DNA from: Tiliqua scincoides
Lineage: Eukaryota > Chordata > Lepidosauria > Squamata > Scincidae
Length of the DNA stretch: 64,000 nt
Assembly (NCBI RefSeq): GCF_035046505.1
Contig: NC_089823.1
Span: forward strand, 107,965,412-108,029,411
Direction: 5' to 3'
Every line of letters starts with the position of its first letter. Position 1 is the first letter of the stretch. The notes under the pieces were generated by a model. The model made no database searches, was not told the DNA's origin, and saw only the letters and a list, made by a program, of their open reading frames with translations. The position numbers and the translations under genes are program-made. This document shows, in pieces, positions 23,565-35,180 of this stretch.

Positions 23565-24358
23565 CAGCAAGGAATACTAGAAATCACAGTGTGTCATGCA
23601 AGGGTGGGTGAAACTGCATCAGCTAAAATTCCCCCTTCCACATAGCTATAAAATCAGGTTGCCAGTTCTTTTTTCATACCCAAATGTATGAAAGTTTCCC
23701 TAGGAATATTGTAAATAAAATAAATGAATACCCCTCCCTCTCTCTGTGGCTAACTGGCTGGATGGAACACTGTTGGTGGTCATTTTGGGAGCACTGCTGC
23801 AAGAGGTGGCAGAGCTCTGTGGTCATCACTGGTTCCCACCACACCTGCCAGAGCAAGTAAGGCAGCAGTGGGGACATCAAGTGGGCAGGGCGGGGGTGAA
23901 GCTGGGTGGGGAGGCTGCAGGAGAGTGTCAATCTGGCAGCGATGGTGCACACCCTATCCCCTCTTCTAGCAGTCTCCCTGCCCCTTCTTCTCAGACATGC
24001 ACCAGCTAGAGAGCACCAGAAAGGAACATGTTATATCCAGCTAGAGAGCTGGTGCAGGTCTGAGGAGACCCATCGTTGAACAGGAGGCTTACAGAAGAGT
24101 GAGGGGAAATAATTTATCTTTCATCTCTGAAGCCTCCCAATCCACTCCCACACTGGATATAGCATGTTCCTTTCTGGTTTGGCCACATCAATAGTGGAGA
24201 GATAAGATTGGGCCCTGAGCGAGTGAGTGTATGTACACAGATATATACTTTGAGATCCTCCCTATATCTTGGTAACTCTTGGAATTTCTGTTTGAATTAT
24301 GAAAATGTAGCTGATATTCTTCAACTTCTTCATAAACTTCTTCAACCATCCTTTGCTT
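23562..24358. other. Intergenic DNA with decayed long-MITE remnants
   Basis: The part 24000-24220 has 'agctagagagctggtgcagg' and ends near 'ataagattgggccctgag', typical of the long Harbinger-like MITEs. The left end is not clear. Confidence 0.4.
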
Positions 24359-25983
<1,625 letters not shown>

Positions 25984-26221
25984 ATTGTTCCCAAATGGTG
26001 GGTCCATGGTCCACCAGTGGGTCATGACCCAATTTTTGATGGGTTGTGAAAATTACAAGGCAAATTAGACTTTGTGCATCAAGGGTTAAACAACCTGCTT
26101 CTTGGGGGGGGGGGGCACTGCTGCCCAGTCACCATTATAGCCACAGAGGCTTGAGCGGCTGGTAAAGTGAAACTACTTTTTCAGGTGGATCCCAATGCTA
26201 AAAGGTTTGAGAATCAATGAC
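25984..26221 (-). mobile_element. hAT-type MITE, family D2
   Basis: Read on the minus strand it opens like D1 (attctcaaaccttttagcat) and contains 'tttcactttaccagccgctc', which is also in the element at 43591-43985. It is therefore a second subfamily that shares only its ends with D1. The other end (ggttg/ccaaatggtgggtccatgg) is decayed, and a G-run lies at 26105-26116. Confidence 0.6.
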
Positions 26222-27030
26222 ATGGGGGAACATTTCAACATGGCTTCTTCTACTTGTAGTGTGACTTGCTGGAGTCCAGTATATCACTCCATCTCATTCT
26301 GCTGAATGTCTAGAACCAGCTTGAAGAAAGGGCTTGCAAGGAGATAAGGAGCAGGTCTGTAGGTGGTGCCAGAGTGGAGCAAGGAGGAAAGACAGGAAGC
26401 TGTCTCTCCATTTCCTGCCATTGTTGGAACCCTGACAGAAGCAGGAGAGATGAAGGCAGAGGTAAGCAGGAGAAGCACATGTAAGTTATTCATACTTATG
26501 GCTCGGTCCTGTGGGCTCACTGCAGTCTGGTGATGTAGTGTTCTTCAAAGCAGTCACAAAGCATGACTTTCAAGTGGCTACACCCTACGCAACTAGCTTC
26601 CCAAACTGCCCTGGTGAGGGGGGCAGGCTGTGGAAGAGGAGTGGGTAGAATGGGGAGAGGAGGAATGGGGTGGAGAGCAAGGCAGGGAGGGCTGTACTGA
26701 TGGCATCAGTGCTGCTAATATCCTAGCTTCTTTCCTGGCCATGACTCACCTTGCCAGGTCCACTCAGACTTGTACGGGTCCACTCAGACTCGTACCAACA
26801 AAATTACTGGTGCAGGTCTGAGTGGACCCACCAGGGCAGCAGAAGCTTATCTCCAGGCAAGGGAAGAAATATATTGTTAACTAGAGAAGACCATTGGGAC
26901 TGCCCGCCTACAGGTTGCAGCATGTGCTGCAGTGGTGCAGATTGGGTTGTTTAGTTACAGTAGGGATAGCTAGAAAGCCTCAATATAGATAAGGAACAGT
27001 TCTCCTTGGGCTAAATGTTTATATTTAGGA
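26222..27030. other. Intergenic DNA, probable decayed long MITE at 26505-26950
   Basis: The segment opens ggctcggtcctgtgggct and closes gcagattgggttgttt, which is compatible with the long MITE family. A 20-bp tandem duplication (ggtccactcagacttgtacg) lies at 26757-26796 inside it. Confidence 0.4.
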
Positions 27031-27150
27031 TATAAGAACATAAGAAGAGCCCTGCTGGATCAGGCCAAAGGCCCATCTAGTCCAGCTTCCTGTATCTCAC
27101 AGTGGCCCACCAAATGGACAAGAGCATGTGTGTGAAATGCCCCACTGTTT
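27031..27150 (-). mobile_element. CR1/L2-like LINE 3' end, minus strand
   Basis: The plus strand reads tataagaacataagaagagc then 'ctgctggatcaggccaaagg', the reverse complement of the LINE 3' terminus at 33.0 kb and 31.8 kb. Only about 120 bp are left. Confidence 0.75.
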
Positions 27151-28844
27151 CTCGTTTAGAAAGTGAACTTCTGTGACAAAGCTTGCCCTCTAGCAAATGC
27201 ACTTTGTCTCTTCTGTGACCCCCTCCCCCCATTTTAGGGAGTTGCCACCAGTTACAGTTCCCATTTTGAGGAGCTGCAAGTTACAGATTTGCAGTGGATT
27301 ATTAGAGGGCTTAGACAATGGGAAGAGAAGAGAAGAAAGCAGCAGCCAGAAGAGATAAACTGGGGACTTAGTAAAAGACACTTGCCTTCTTCGCAAAAGA
27401 AGGGTGTGAAGTTATAAGTGAAAGGAGTTTGGTCAGGATTGTGCTTTAAATGTTTTTGTAAACCTGGTTGTGATATAAACTATCTAATGTTGATTGTGCC
27501 ATCCCTTTTTAAAAAAAGCAATGAAAAAGCTGTATTAAAGAGAATGAAGTTTAAAGGAGCAAACTCACATTTTCCCTTCAATTAGTTTTTGTGAAACAAA
27601 TTTTATGGGAATATTCATACCCATGTTCAGCATCATCTATACTACCACACTTTTAAAGAGAAAAAAGAATTAACTTTTCCATCTCTCCTTTTCTTCATTA
27701 TCCCACCTTACGCGAACAAAGAACTAAAATCTATTCCCTGTTAAAGGCAGAAAACTGTGACTTTAAAAGCAAGCATGCTGCTGATCTAAGTCTGGAGGGC
27801 AGATTAATAGATCCATCCCCCTACAAAAGCTATTATAGGATTCCAGCCTGACAAAGAACACAAGGAGACATAAGCAAATGTGTAAACTCTGTAGTTGATC
27901 TTTCAGGGTGCATGCAGCTGTCATGGCCATCACTCACTCTTGCCCTGGTTTTACTCCACTGTAAATTAATTGATTTCAGCTGAGCTCCACCTGCAATAAT
28001 CGCACTGGATTTACGCTTCCAAGAAAGGAAAACACAACCTGCTGACTCTTGTATATTTGCCATGTATATTACCGGACTCTCTCCCTGGAAAGCTTCTCTT
28101 TCCTACCGTTCTGTAGCTTGACTTATAATACCCCTTTTGCATATAAACCTGACACCTTTCACCATGTGGCCACAAGTTAGTGGCTTCTTTTGTTCATAGT
28201 CAATATACTCCCCAAAGGCCTTATTAAATTACCGCAGTCTGATGAATCTATAGTTTAGAGAGTATAGATGCAAGTTCCAGAGAAGAAAAATACCTTACCT
28301 CTTTGGAACCCTATCTGCTGCCACCTTTCACATTTGGAATAGCAATGCATGTGTAGTTACAGGAAATAATACTTCTCCTCCTCCTTCTCCCCTCTCTGAT
28401 GGACAGTGGCTTTCTTCTTCTGTTTTGTTCTGCCTACCTCCATCATGGCACCAGTGTCATGGTCTCAGAGTATCATGATAATAATATGACTGTTTCTACT
28501 GCAATAAAATGCATCAAGGTTACTGTGATGGGTTTGGTGGGTCTCAATGATTGGAATCGACACAGGGAAGTTTAGCCTCTCTTCCCATAATAAGTCGCTG
28601 AGTGACCCCTTCTTTTCAATCAGTGAATAACTGCTATTCACTTATAGATCATAGCTGCTATTTACTCAAATGGGAAATAATGTATTCACAAGTCATTGTT
28701 ATGGTGAGGAAAAAACCTTCCTTCTGCTCTTGACTCAGCCACCTCTGAAAGAATTCTAGTAGAGGGTGCATTAGGGGAGATGTATACTTCATTCCATCGG
28801 GGAACCTTGCCATATACAAGCTTTCTCAGTGCATCTTCACCCAT
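27151..28844. other. Intergenic DNA
   Basis: No gene or repeat is recognised in this 1.7 kb. Confidence 0.4.
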
Positions 28845-28858
28845 AAAATGGTAGATAA

Positions 28859-28919
28859 TATCGGATGTTTGTATATTTTATTTGTTATCTGTGATACCAA
28901 TAAAGGTTTCTGATATCTG
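28859..28919 (+). mobile_element. 61-bp LINE 3' stub with 14-bp target duplication
   Basis: The insert ends ataccaataaaggtttctga then tatctg, the same 'ccaataaaggt' 3' end as the LINEs at 35181-38735 and 62952-63777. It is flanked by a perfect 14-bp repeat, aaaatggtagataa (28845-28858 and 28920-28933). It is an extreme 5' truncation with no coding sequence. Confidence 0.8.
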
Positions 28920-28933
28920 AAAATGGTAGATAA

Positions 28934-29356
28934 GGGAGCAGGTGTCCTACTTCAGTAGCCTTCAACATGTCTCACTTTACACCTCAACTTGCAACATGGA
29001 ACCCACCTTCAAGAGGTGGGGAGGTTGAGAGAGCTGGGTAAGTGAGTGGCCAAACTCCTATGGTTCTTCTTCCTTCTCTTTTTTCTCTCTTGTTCCTGGC
29101 TACAGTTCAAGTTAGGTAGGTCTCAGTCTCCAACAAAATGTTGGCAGTAGCATTGCTGCAACTCAGCTGACTCCTGACCCTCCAGTTGAAGAACTCTGTC
29201 TTACTTAACTTTAAGTGAACATGCTATAATCTGGATCCCACAGTAACCAGCTGTCTGTAACCAGATGAAGTAGTCGATGATAGAGTTTGATGGAAAATAT
29301 GGGCTTTTGTCCATTATGTTCTTAACAACACTATCAGATGTATTATCTATCCACTT
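28934..29356. other. Intergenic DNA
   Basis: No gene or repeat is recognised. Confidence 0.4.
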
Positions 29357-29441
29357 ACAGCACAAGCCTATACTCAGAAGTAAGTCCCATTGTGTTCAGT
29401 GAGGCTTTCTCTCAGGTAAGTGTATCTAGGATTACTGCCTC
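29357..29441 (+). repeat. 90-bp palindromic MITE, decayed
   Basis: 'cagcacaagcctatactcag', then 'aagtaagtcccattgtgttc', ending 'ctaggattactgcc'. A few bases are lost compared with the 90-bp copies. Confidence 0.7.
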
Positions 29442-30885
29442 GCTGAGGTGCTTTCCCTCATTAGTTCAATGCCAGCCACTCTTATTAATCTCTTTTTCTG
29501 CCCTGTTTGCAAAACACATTTATCTTCTCTTCTTTCTTCATTAACCTCTACCAACCACTGAGAAACACAGACATAATGTTATGCTTACAGTGTCTCTCAT
29601 CATAGCCTTATTTCCATACCACCTTTGCAGACATTTCTAACTGCAGAAGAGTCTGCGGGTTCACCTTGCTAACAAGAGATCATGACTTGAATGTAAGTAG
29701 TGTACTCTTGCTTGTAAATGCTCTGGCTAGACTTTTCCCCTTGCCCCCCACAAAAAAAATTCCAGCATTATTGGAAAAAAAGGCAGTCAACTAAAACTAG
29801 TGGTGTTAAAAACACTTCAGAAGACAGCTGTTCACATTCTCAGAGAAGAGAAAATGATACGGAAAATGCACTCGTTGGATCAGTAAAGAGAATTATGTGC
29901 CACTTATATAATGTAGGCAAGTAAAATACCCCAAGGTTAATTGAACCAGCCTCAGTGGGCCATGTCTGCCATAGTATTCTCCTGCTATTGTTCTTTGTTT
30001 TCAACAACTTATCTGAATAAAACTTAACTTTTCTCACCAGATTCCATTTGATTTGAAGGTATTCCAGTGACTTGCCGTGAAATGAATTGCTGGGAAGGAA
30101 CTTGCTGTGTGCTGCATTTTGGGAGCTACTGGAAAGTGCAGCACCTGAACAATCATAACAGAGGCTGAGCTCTTGCTGCCCCATCTCTAGTCTGTTCCTA
30201 ACAAGCAAGCATCTTTTACTATCCAGGGAGAGACTAGCACTAAGGCAGACAAGAGCTGAACCTCCCCAGTGATCATGCAACCAGTCAGAAACTGGGTGGG
30301 GCACTGGTGCAATCACAGGGAATCACACTGGGCGCTGCAGGATCACAGGGGAGACAGCTTTTGTCTGCTGCAAGCTCTAGTCTAGCGGCAGTGAGAGCTC
30401 AGCCTCCCCTGTGGTTGTGTAATCCCTCAGAAACTGAATGCTCATCGAGGAGGTTGAGGCTATTTTGCTTGGAGTATCACAGGTGAGGCTCTGCCTCCCC
30501 TGATTGCAAGTCCCTGAGGTATTCAAGGTATTACTGCTGCAGTGCTTGAGAAGATCACTCTTGCTATTTTTTCCCCAAAGACTAATAATGCTCACTTTTT
30601 TATATTGGTCTTGGCCAGGGCCTGCTCCAGATTTCAAAGGGCCTCCTTGTGCCCTTAAGTTTTGTAGAGTTTACCTTGGCAGATGGGGTGAGAGAGATGA
30701 GGCAATGACTGAGGTCTTCTAGGCACTCTGCCACCACAAGACAAAGGCCACGGGCATCTCAGGGATGGGCAATGGACCATCTGAGACCCCTAGGCTCCCT
30801 GTAGAAACCCAACAATGCTGACTGCTGATGCTGGACTGCTGGTCCAGCAATGATTACTGGAGGCATGAAGAGAGGCAAAGACTAA
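29442..30885. other. Intergenic DNA
   Basis: A 158-codon minus-strand frame (29840-30316) has no domain and no coding context. No repeat is recognised. Confidence 0.4.
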
Positions 30886-31395
30886 CAGCCCAATCCTGAG
30901 CTGCGGGGCTCGCAAGGCATTCAACATGCGCTGAGCAGCCTGTGGTGGCTCCTTGGGGGAAGGGAAGGAAAGTAGCCCTGCAATGGGGCTATTTGATTCT
31001 GCAGCACTTGACGGTTTTCAGAATTAAAGAATCCTGTGTTGGGCCTCATGGTCTGATACAGGGCTCAGGATCCAGTGGAACTGAGCTCTGCCGGTCCTGC
31101 CCCTCCCACCCTGCTCCCTCCCCTGCCACGGCTCCTCCTCGCCCTATCCTTGCCCTCCCCCAACTGCCCTGCCCTGGAATGCCTCCTCCATTCCTCCACT
31201 AACCTCTCCGCCACCCAGCAGTTCGGGCAAGCGCCAGGTGGCTGAACGTGGGCCCAGCAGTGCTGACCTAGCATGGGCTCGCTCTAGGCTAGCTCCGACA
31301 CTGGGCCCATGGTAAGGCTCCCAAATGTGCTATGGCACGTTTTGCAACAGTGTGCACTGGCGATAAGCCAGCGCACTGGGCTCTGGATTAGGCCC
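30886..31395. mobile_element. Long Harbinger-like MITE, 510 bp
   Basis: The ends are cagcccaatcctgagctg and, inverted, gggcctaatccagagccc. The flanks TAA and TGA differ at one base. The centre is C-rich (31095-31200). Non-coding. Confidence 0.65.
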
Positions 31396-31398
31396 TGA

Positions 31399-31572
31399 GG
31401 CTGCAATCCTATGCACACTTTCCTGGGAGTAAGTTCTATAGAGTGCAATGGGACTTACTTCTGAATAGATTATGCATAGGTTTGAGAACTGAGACTGCAA
31501 TTCTATACATAATTACCATCAAACTCAATAGTTCTTGCCTTTTAGTAGACATGCATAGGATTGTACTGTTAG
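31399..31572. repeat. Two adjacent 90-bp MITEs in opposite orientation
   Basis: The first copy (about 31399-31483) reads 'ggctgcaatcctatgcacac ... ttacttctgaatag' (minus sense). The second (about 31489-31572) reads 'gactgcaattctatacataa ... gcataggattgtactg'. Both are decayed. They directly follow the long MITE, so three related elements are stacked end to end. Confidence 0.65.
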
Positions 31573-31795
31573 GAAAGAAAAATGGAACAACTAGGAAAAT
31601 AAAACCAGAAAAGAAGCAAGGAAATAAATCTAACAAAAGGAAAGAAAAATATATATATATACATTTGTAGCAGCCCAGATACAAAGTGTTCTGTGACATT
31701 TTAGTTTTGCCCAGAATCTCAAATGCACCTCCTTAAAAGGGATTGGCAACAAGGGAATGGCAACAGGATACAGCTATTGTATTATTTTGTCTTGA
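31573..31795. other. Intergenic DNA with a short (AT)n
   Basis: A purine-rich stretch with a short 'atatatatata' at 31650-31661; nothing else is recognised. Confidence 0.4.
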
Positions 31796-31892
31796 GTGCC
31801 CCCTAAGGCATCTGGTGGGCTACTATGAGATGCAGGAAGCTGGACTAGATGTGCCCTTGGCCTGATCCAGTAGGGATCTTATGTTCTTATGT
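31796..31892 (+). mobile_element. CR1/L2-like LINE 3' end
   Basis: 'gagtgccccctaaggcatct' leads to 'aagctggactagatgtgccc' and 'cctgatccagtagggatctt', the 3' terminus of the LINE found whole at its 3' side at 32903-33649. Confidence 0.75.
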
Positions 31893-32479
31893 ACAAGTAA
31901 ATTTCACTGGAGCTATGGGACTTACAAATAAACATGTTAGAACTAAATTGGCTTGACCTGAGTTTTCAGAGACTTTGGGTATAGATTTGTGAAGCGCTGT
32001 GTATATTGTGCCAGAGATCAAAGCAAAAAGAAAACCATTTTACAGCATATGAACTGTAGGTCTCCTCCACTAGGTCTGGAGGTCCTCTTATGGTCTCACG
32101 GGCTTGGATTCAAAGTTGTGTAATGCGAGCAGAAAGGCACTTCCACTCAGTTTCTGTTAACTCTCCCATTATATCTGCAGTTCTTCATATCATATCACAT
32201 AGCATTCCTGAGAGGCCCCAACCCTCAGGACCAGATTGGGTAGTGATGCTGGGGTTACAGTGGGAAGGAAAGTTCCATTCTACAAATGGAACACCATTTG
32301 GTATGGTTATCAGCAAAATTAAGGCCCCGGTTCTATTCCCCAACAGTGCCAATGCAGCTGTGCCAAAAAGGCACATACTACATCTAATGGTGTGTGTGTG
32401 TGGGGGGGGGGGGACCCAAGGACAAATGGGAGGTAAGTAAAAAAATATTTTTTTTACTTACTTCTGCTTAAGCACTGAT
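31893..32479. other. Intergenic DNA
   Basis: A TG/G run lies at 32390-32413. The 116-codon frame at 32090 has no domain. Confidence 0.4.
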
Positions 32480-32654
32480 GGCCCAGTCCTATCCAAATTT
32501 CCCACACTGCAGCTGCAATGTCACCCCGAGGTAAGGGACCAAATGTTCCCTTACCTTGAGAAGGCCTCAGTGACTGCCTTCCCACCACAGGATGCAGCGT
32601 ATGCCCCATTGGCACGGCTGCCCTGGCACTGGAAAATTGGCTAGGGTTGGGCCC
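32480..32654. mobile_element. Short Harbinger-like MITE, family B, 175 bp
   Basis: It starts ggcccagtcctatccaaa and ends, inverted, gggcccaaccctagccaa. It has the family internal hairpin (gaggtaagggaccaaatgtt...). The flanks do not give a clean duplication. Confidence 0.7.
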
Positions 32655-32749
32655 TGGTGCCATCCATGGGTCTTCTTGTACAAACATCACTGTGGTGGCA
32701 TATATCCAAGGAGAAAAAAGGGACAGGGAGGTTTAAAATTGCGCACATC

Positions 32750-34792
32750 TAAACAACAACTCAGTGATCAATAGAACCCAATATGGATTTGTCAAATATA
32801 AATCTTGCTAGACAAATCTCATCTCCTTTTTTGATCGGGTTACTAGCTTACTGGACTGTGGGAATGCAGTAGATGTAACATATCTTGACTTCAGTAAAGC
32901 ATAAGAACGTAAGAACAGCCCCGCTGGATCAGGCCATAGGCCCATCTAGTCCAGCTTCCTGTATCTCACAGTGGCCCCTCCAAATGCCCCAGGGAGCACA
33001 CCAGATAACAAGAGACCTGCATCCTAGTGCCCTCCCTTGCATCTGACATGGACCATTTCTAAAATCAGGAGGTTGCACATACACATCATGGCTTGTAATC
33101 TGTAATGAATTTTTCCACCAGAAATTTGTCCAGTTCCCTTTTAAAGGCATCTAGGTCAGATGCCATCACCACATTCTGTGGCAAGGAGTTCCACAGACCA
33201 ACCACACGCTGAGTAAAACAATATTTTCTTTTGTCTGTCCTAACCCTCCCAACACTCAATTTTAGTGGAGGTCCCCTGGCTCTGGTGTTATGTGAGATTG
33301 TAAAGAGCATCTCTCTATCCACTCTATCCTTCCTGTACATAATTTTGTACGTCTCGATCATGTCCCCCCTCAGGCGTCTCTTTTCTAGGCTGAAGAAGCC
33401 CAAACGCTGTAGCCTTTCCTCATAAGGAAGGTGTCCCAGCCCAGTAATCATCTTAGTCACTCTCTTTTGCACCTTTTCCATTTCCACTATGTCCTTTTTG
33501 AGATGTGGCAACCAGAGCTGGACACAATACTCCAGGTGTGGTCTTACAATCAATTTGTACAACGGCATTATAATATTAGCTGTTCTGTTCTCAATACCTT
33601 TTCTAATGATCCCAAGCATAGAATTGGCCTTCTTCACTGCCGCCACACAAAAGCATTTGACAAGGTCCCACATGGCATCCTAATCAGCAAGTTGGTAAAA
33701 TACGGGTTTGAGGATACAATTGTTAGATGGATTTGCAACTGTTTCGACGGCTGTACCCAGAGGGTGTTTGTCAATGGCTCCGTGTCAACCTGGAGGGTGG
33801 TTTAGCCTGGGGTGCCCCAGGGCTCTGTCTTGGGCCTGGCTCTCTTTAACATCTTCATCAATGACTTGCATGAGGGGATACAAGAGAGCCTCACCAAATT
33901 TGCAGATGACACCAAACTGAGAGGAGTAGCAAACACAACAGAAGGCAGTAGAAGCCTTAAGGAAGAACTAGACAAAATGGAATACTGGGCTGAAATGAAT
34001 AAGATGAAGTTCAACAGGGAAAAATGAAAAGTTCTGCACTTGGGCAAAAACAACCAAAGATGCAGGTATAAAATGGGAGATACATGGCTTTGGTAGCACT
34101 ACATGTGAGTGAGATCTTGGAGTTGCGGTGGATCACAGGATGAACATGAGTCAGCAGTGTGATGCGGCTGCAACGAAGGTGAATGCAATTTTAGCCTGCA
34201 TTAGCAGAACCGTCGCTTCCAAGTCATGAGAAGTTGTGGTTCTGTTTTACTCTGCACTGGTTAGACCTCACCTGGAGTACTGTGTCCAATTCTGGGCACC
34301 CCACTTTAAGAAAGATGCAGCCAAACTGGAGCAGATTCAGAGGAGAGCAACGAGGATGATCAGGGGGCTGGAGGACAAGCCATCCGAGGAAAGGTTGAGG
34401 GAACTTGGCAACTTGGCATGTTCAGCCTGGAGAAGAGAAGGCTGAGAGGGGATGTGATAACTCTCTTCAAATACCTAAAGGGCTGTCATATGGAAGAAGG
34501 GAATAATTTATTCTCAGCTGTCTCTGAAAGTAGAACTACAACCAATGGGTACAAACTGCAAGAGAGGAGATTTCGATTGGACATCAGGAAAAAATTCCTG
34601 AAGGTCAGGGCTGTTCAGTGGTGGAACAGATTGCCGAGAGAAGTGGTGGACTCTCCCTCACTAGAGATATTCAAGCAGAGGGTTGACAAGCACCTGTTGG
34701 AGATGCTCTGAGAGGATTTCCTGCCTAAGGCAGGGGGTTGGACTAGATCACCTATTAGGTCCCTTCCAACTCTATAGTTCTATAATTCTATG
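32750..34792 (+). mobile_element. CR1 LINE, 5'-truncated, split by another LINE
   Basis: Plus-strand translation gives reverse transcriptase motifs in order: NRTQYGF (32774), VTYLDFSKA before the insertion, FDKVPH after it (33657), GVPQGSVLG-like (33811), FADDTKL with the catalytic F-A-D-D box (33895-33915), and [12 protein letters not shown] (34278). Then follow [12 protein letters not shown] (34418) and WNRLPREVVDSPSLE near the C-terminus. The 3' end has 'ttggactagatcacctatta' and 'ctatagttctataattctat', the classic CR1 terminus. In-frame stops are visible (for example after STWRVV near 33805 and after NREK near 34025) and frames shift, so it is dead. About 1.3 kb of CR1 remains once the 747-bp insert is removed. 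Confidence 0.9.
32903..33649 (-). mobile_element. CR1/L2-like LINE inserted into the CR1, minus strand
   Basis: On the minus strand an open frame of about 188 codons (33086-33649) runs with no stop. It encodes the end of a non-[66 protein letters not shown], ending FITDYKP. The 3' untranslated part (32903-33085) ends in the terminus also seen at 2442, 27031 and 31892. Flanks carry a perfect 7-bp duplication aaagcat (32896-32902, 33650-33656). It is 5'-truncated. The intact frame implies it is younger than the host CR1. Confidence 0.9.
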
Positions 34793-34838
34793 AAAATGGA
34801 GGGGATAAGATCTGTCATGCACCATTGCCACTGGTTCG

Positions 34839-34862
34839 CAGCCCAATCATAGGATTGTGCTG
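34839..34862. repeat. 24-bp remnant: two MITE ends joined
   Basis: The sequence cagcccaatcataggattgt plus gctg is the left and right end of the 90-bp MITE with the whole centre missing. Confidence 0.55.
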
Positions 34863-35170
34863 TATGAGATGCAAATTTTGAAATTCAGACTACCTCATAC
34901 AGTGATCATTATGAAGAAACAGCCCCATATCATGAGTTTCAGCTGGTCAGAACACACTATTATCAATTCCAGACAAACATTCTGGAACATTCTGGAACAA
35001 TTCTCACAAACATTACAGAAATGGCTCAACAGCCACTCAGCTCTGGAGTAGACACAAATCTTGGGGCTGAGATCAAAACTATGGTAGGGCTGTGGTAAAA
35101 GCCCAACACTTCATATAATTTCCAAGTGCAAAAATCTCATACATTTCTTCCACCTTCCATGCTTGCTTCA
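34863..35170. other. Intergenic DNA
   Basis: No gene or repeat is recognised; 'attctggaaca' is locally duplicated at 34979-35001. Confidence 0.4.
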
Positions 35171-35180
35171 GAACCTGTCA

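Noticed and set aside
29840-30316. A 158-codon minus-strand frame
   Set aside because: No domain, no homologous frame elsewhere and no splice or promoter evidence. It is kept only as intergenic DNA.
33086-33673. A 195-codon host exon on the minus strand
   Set aside because: It is the RT C-terminus of a LINE, with WNSLPQ-type motifs and a LINE 3' end.
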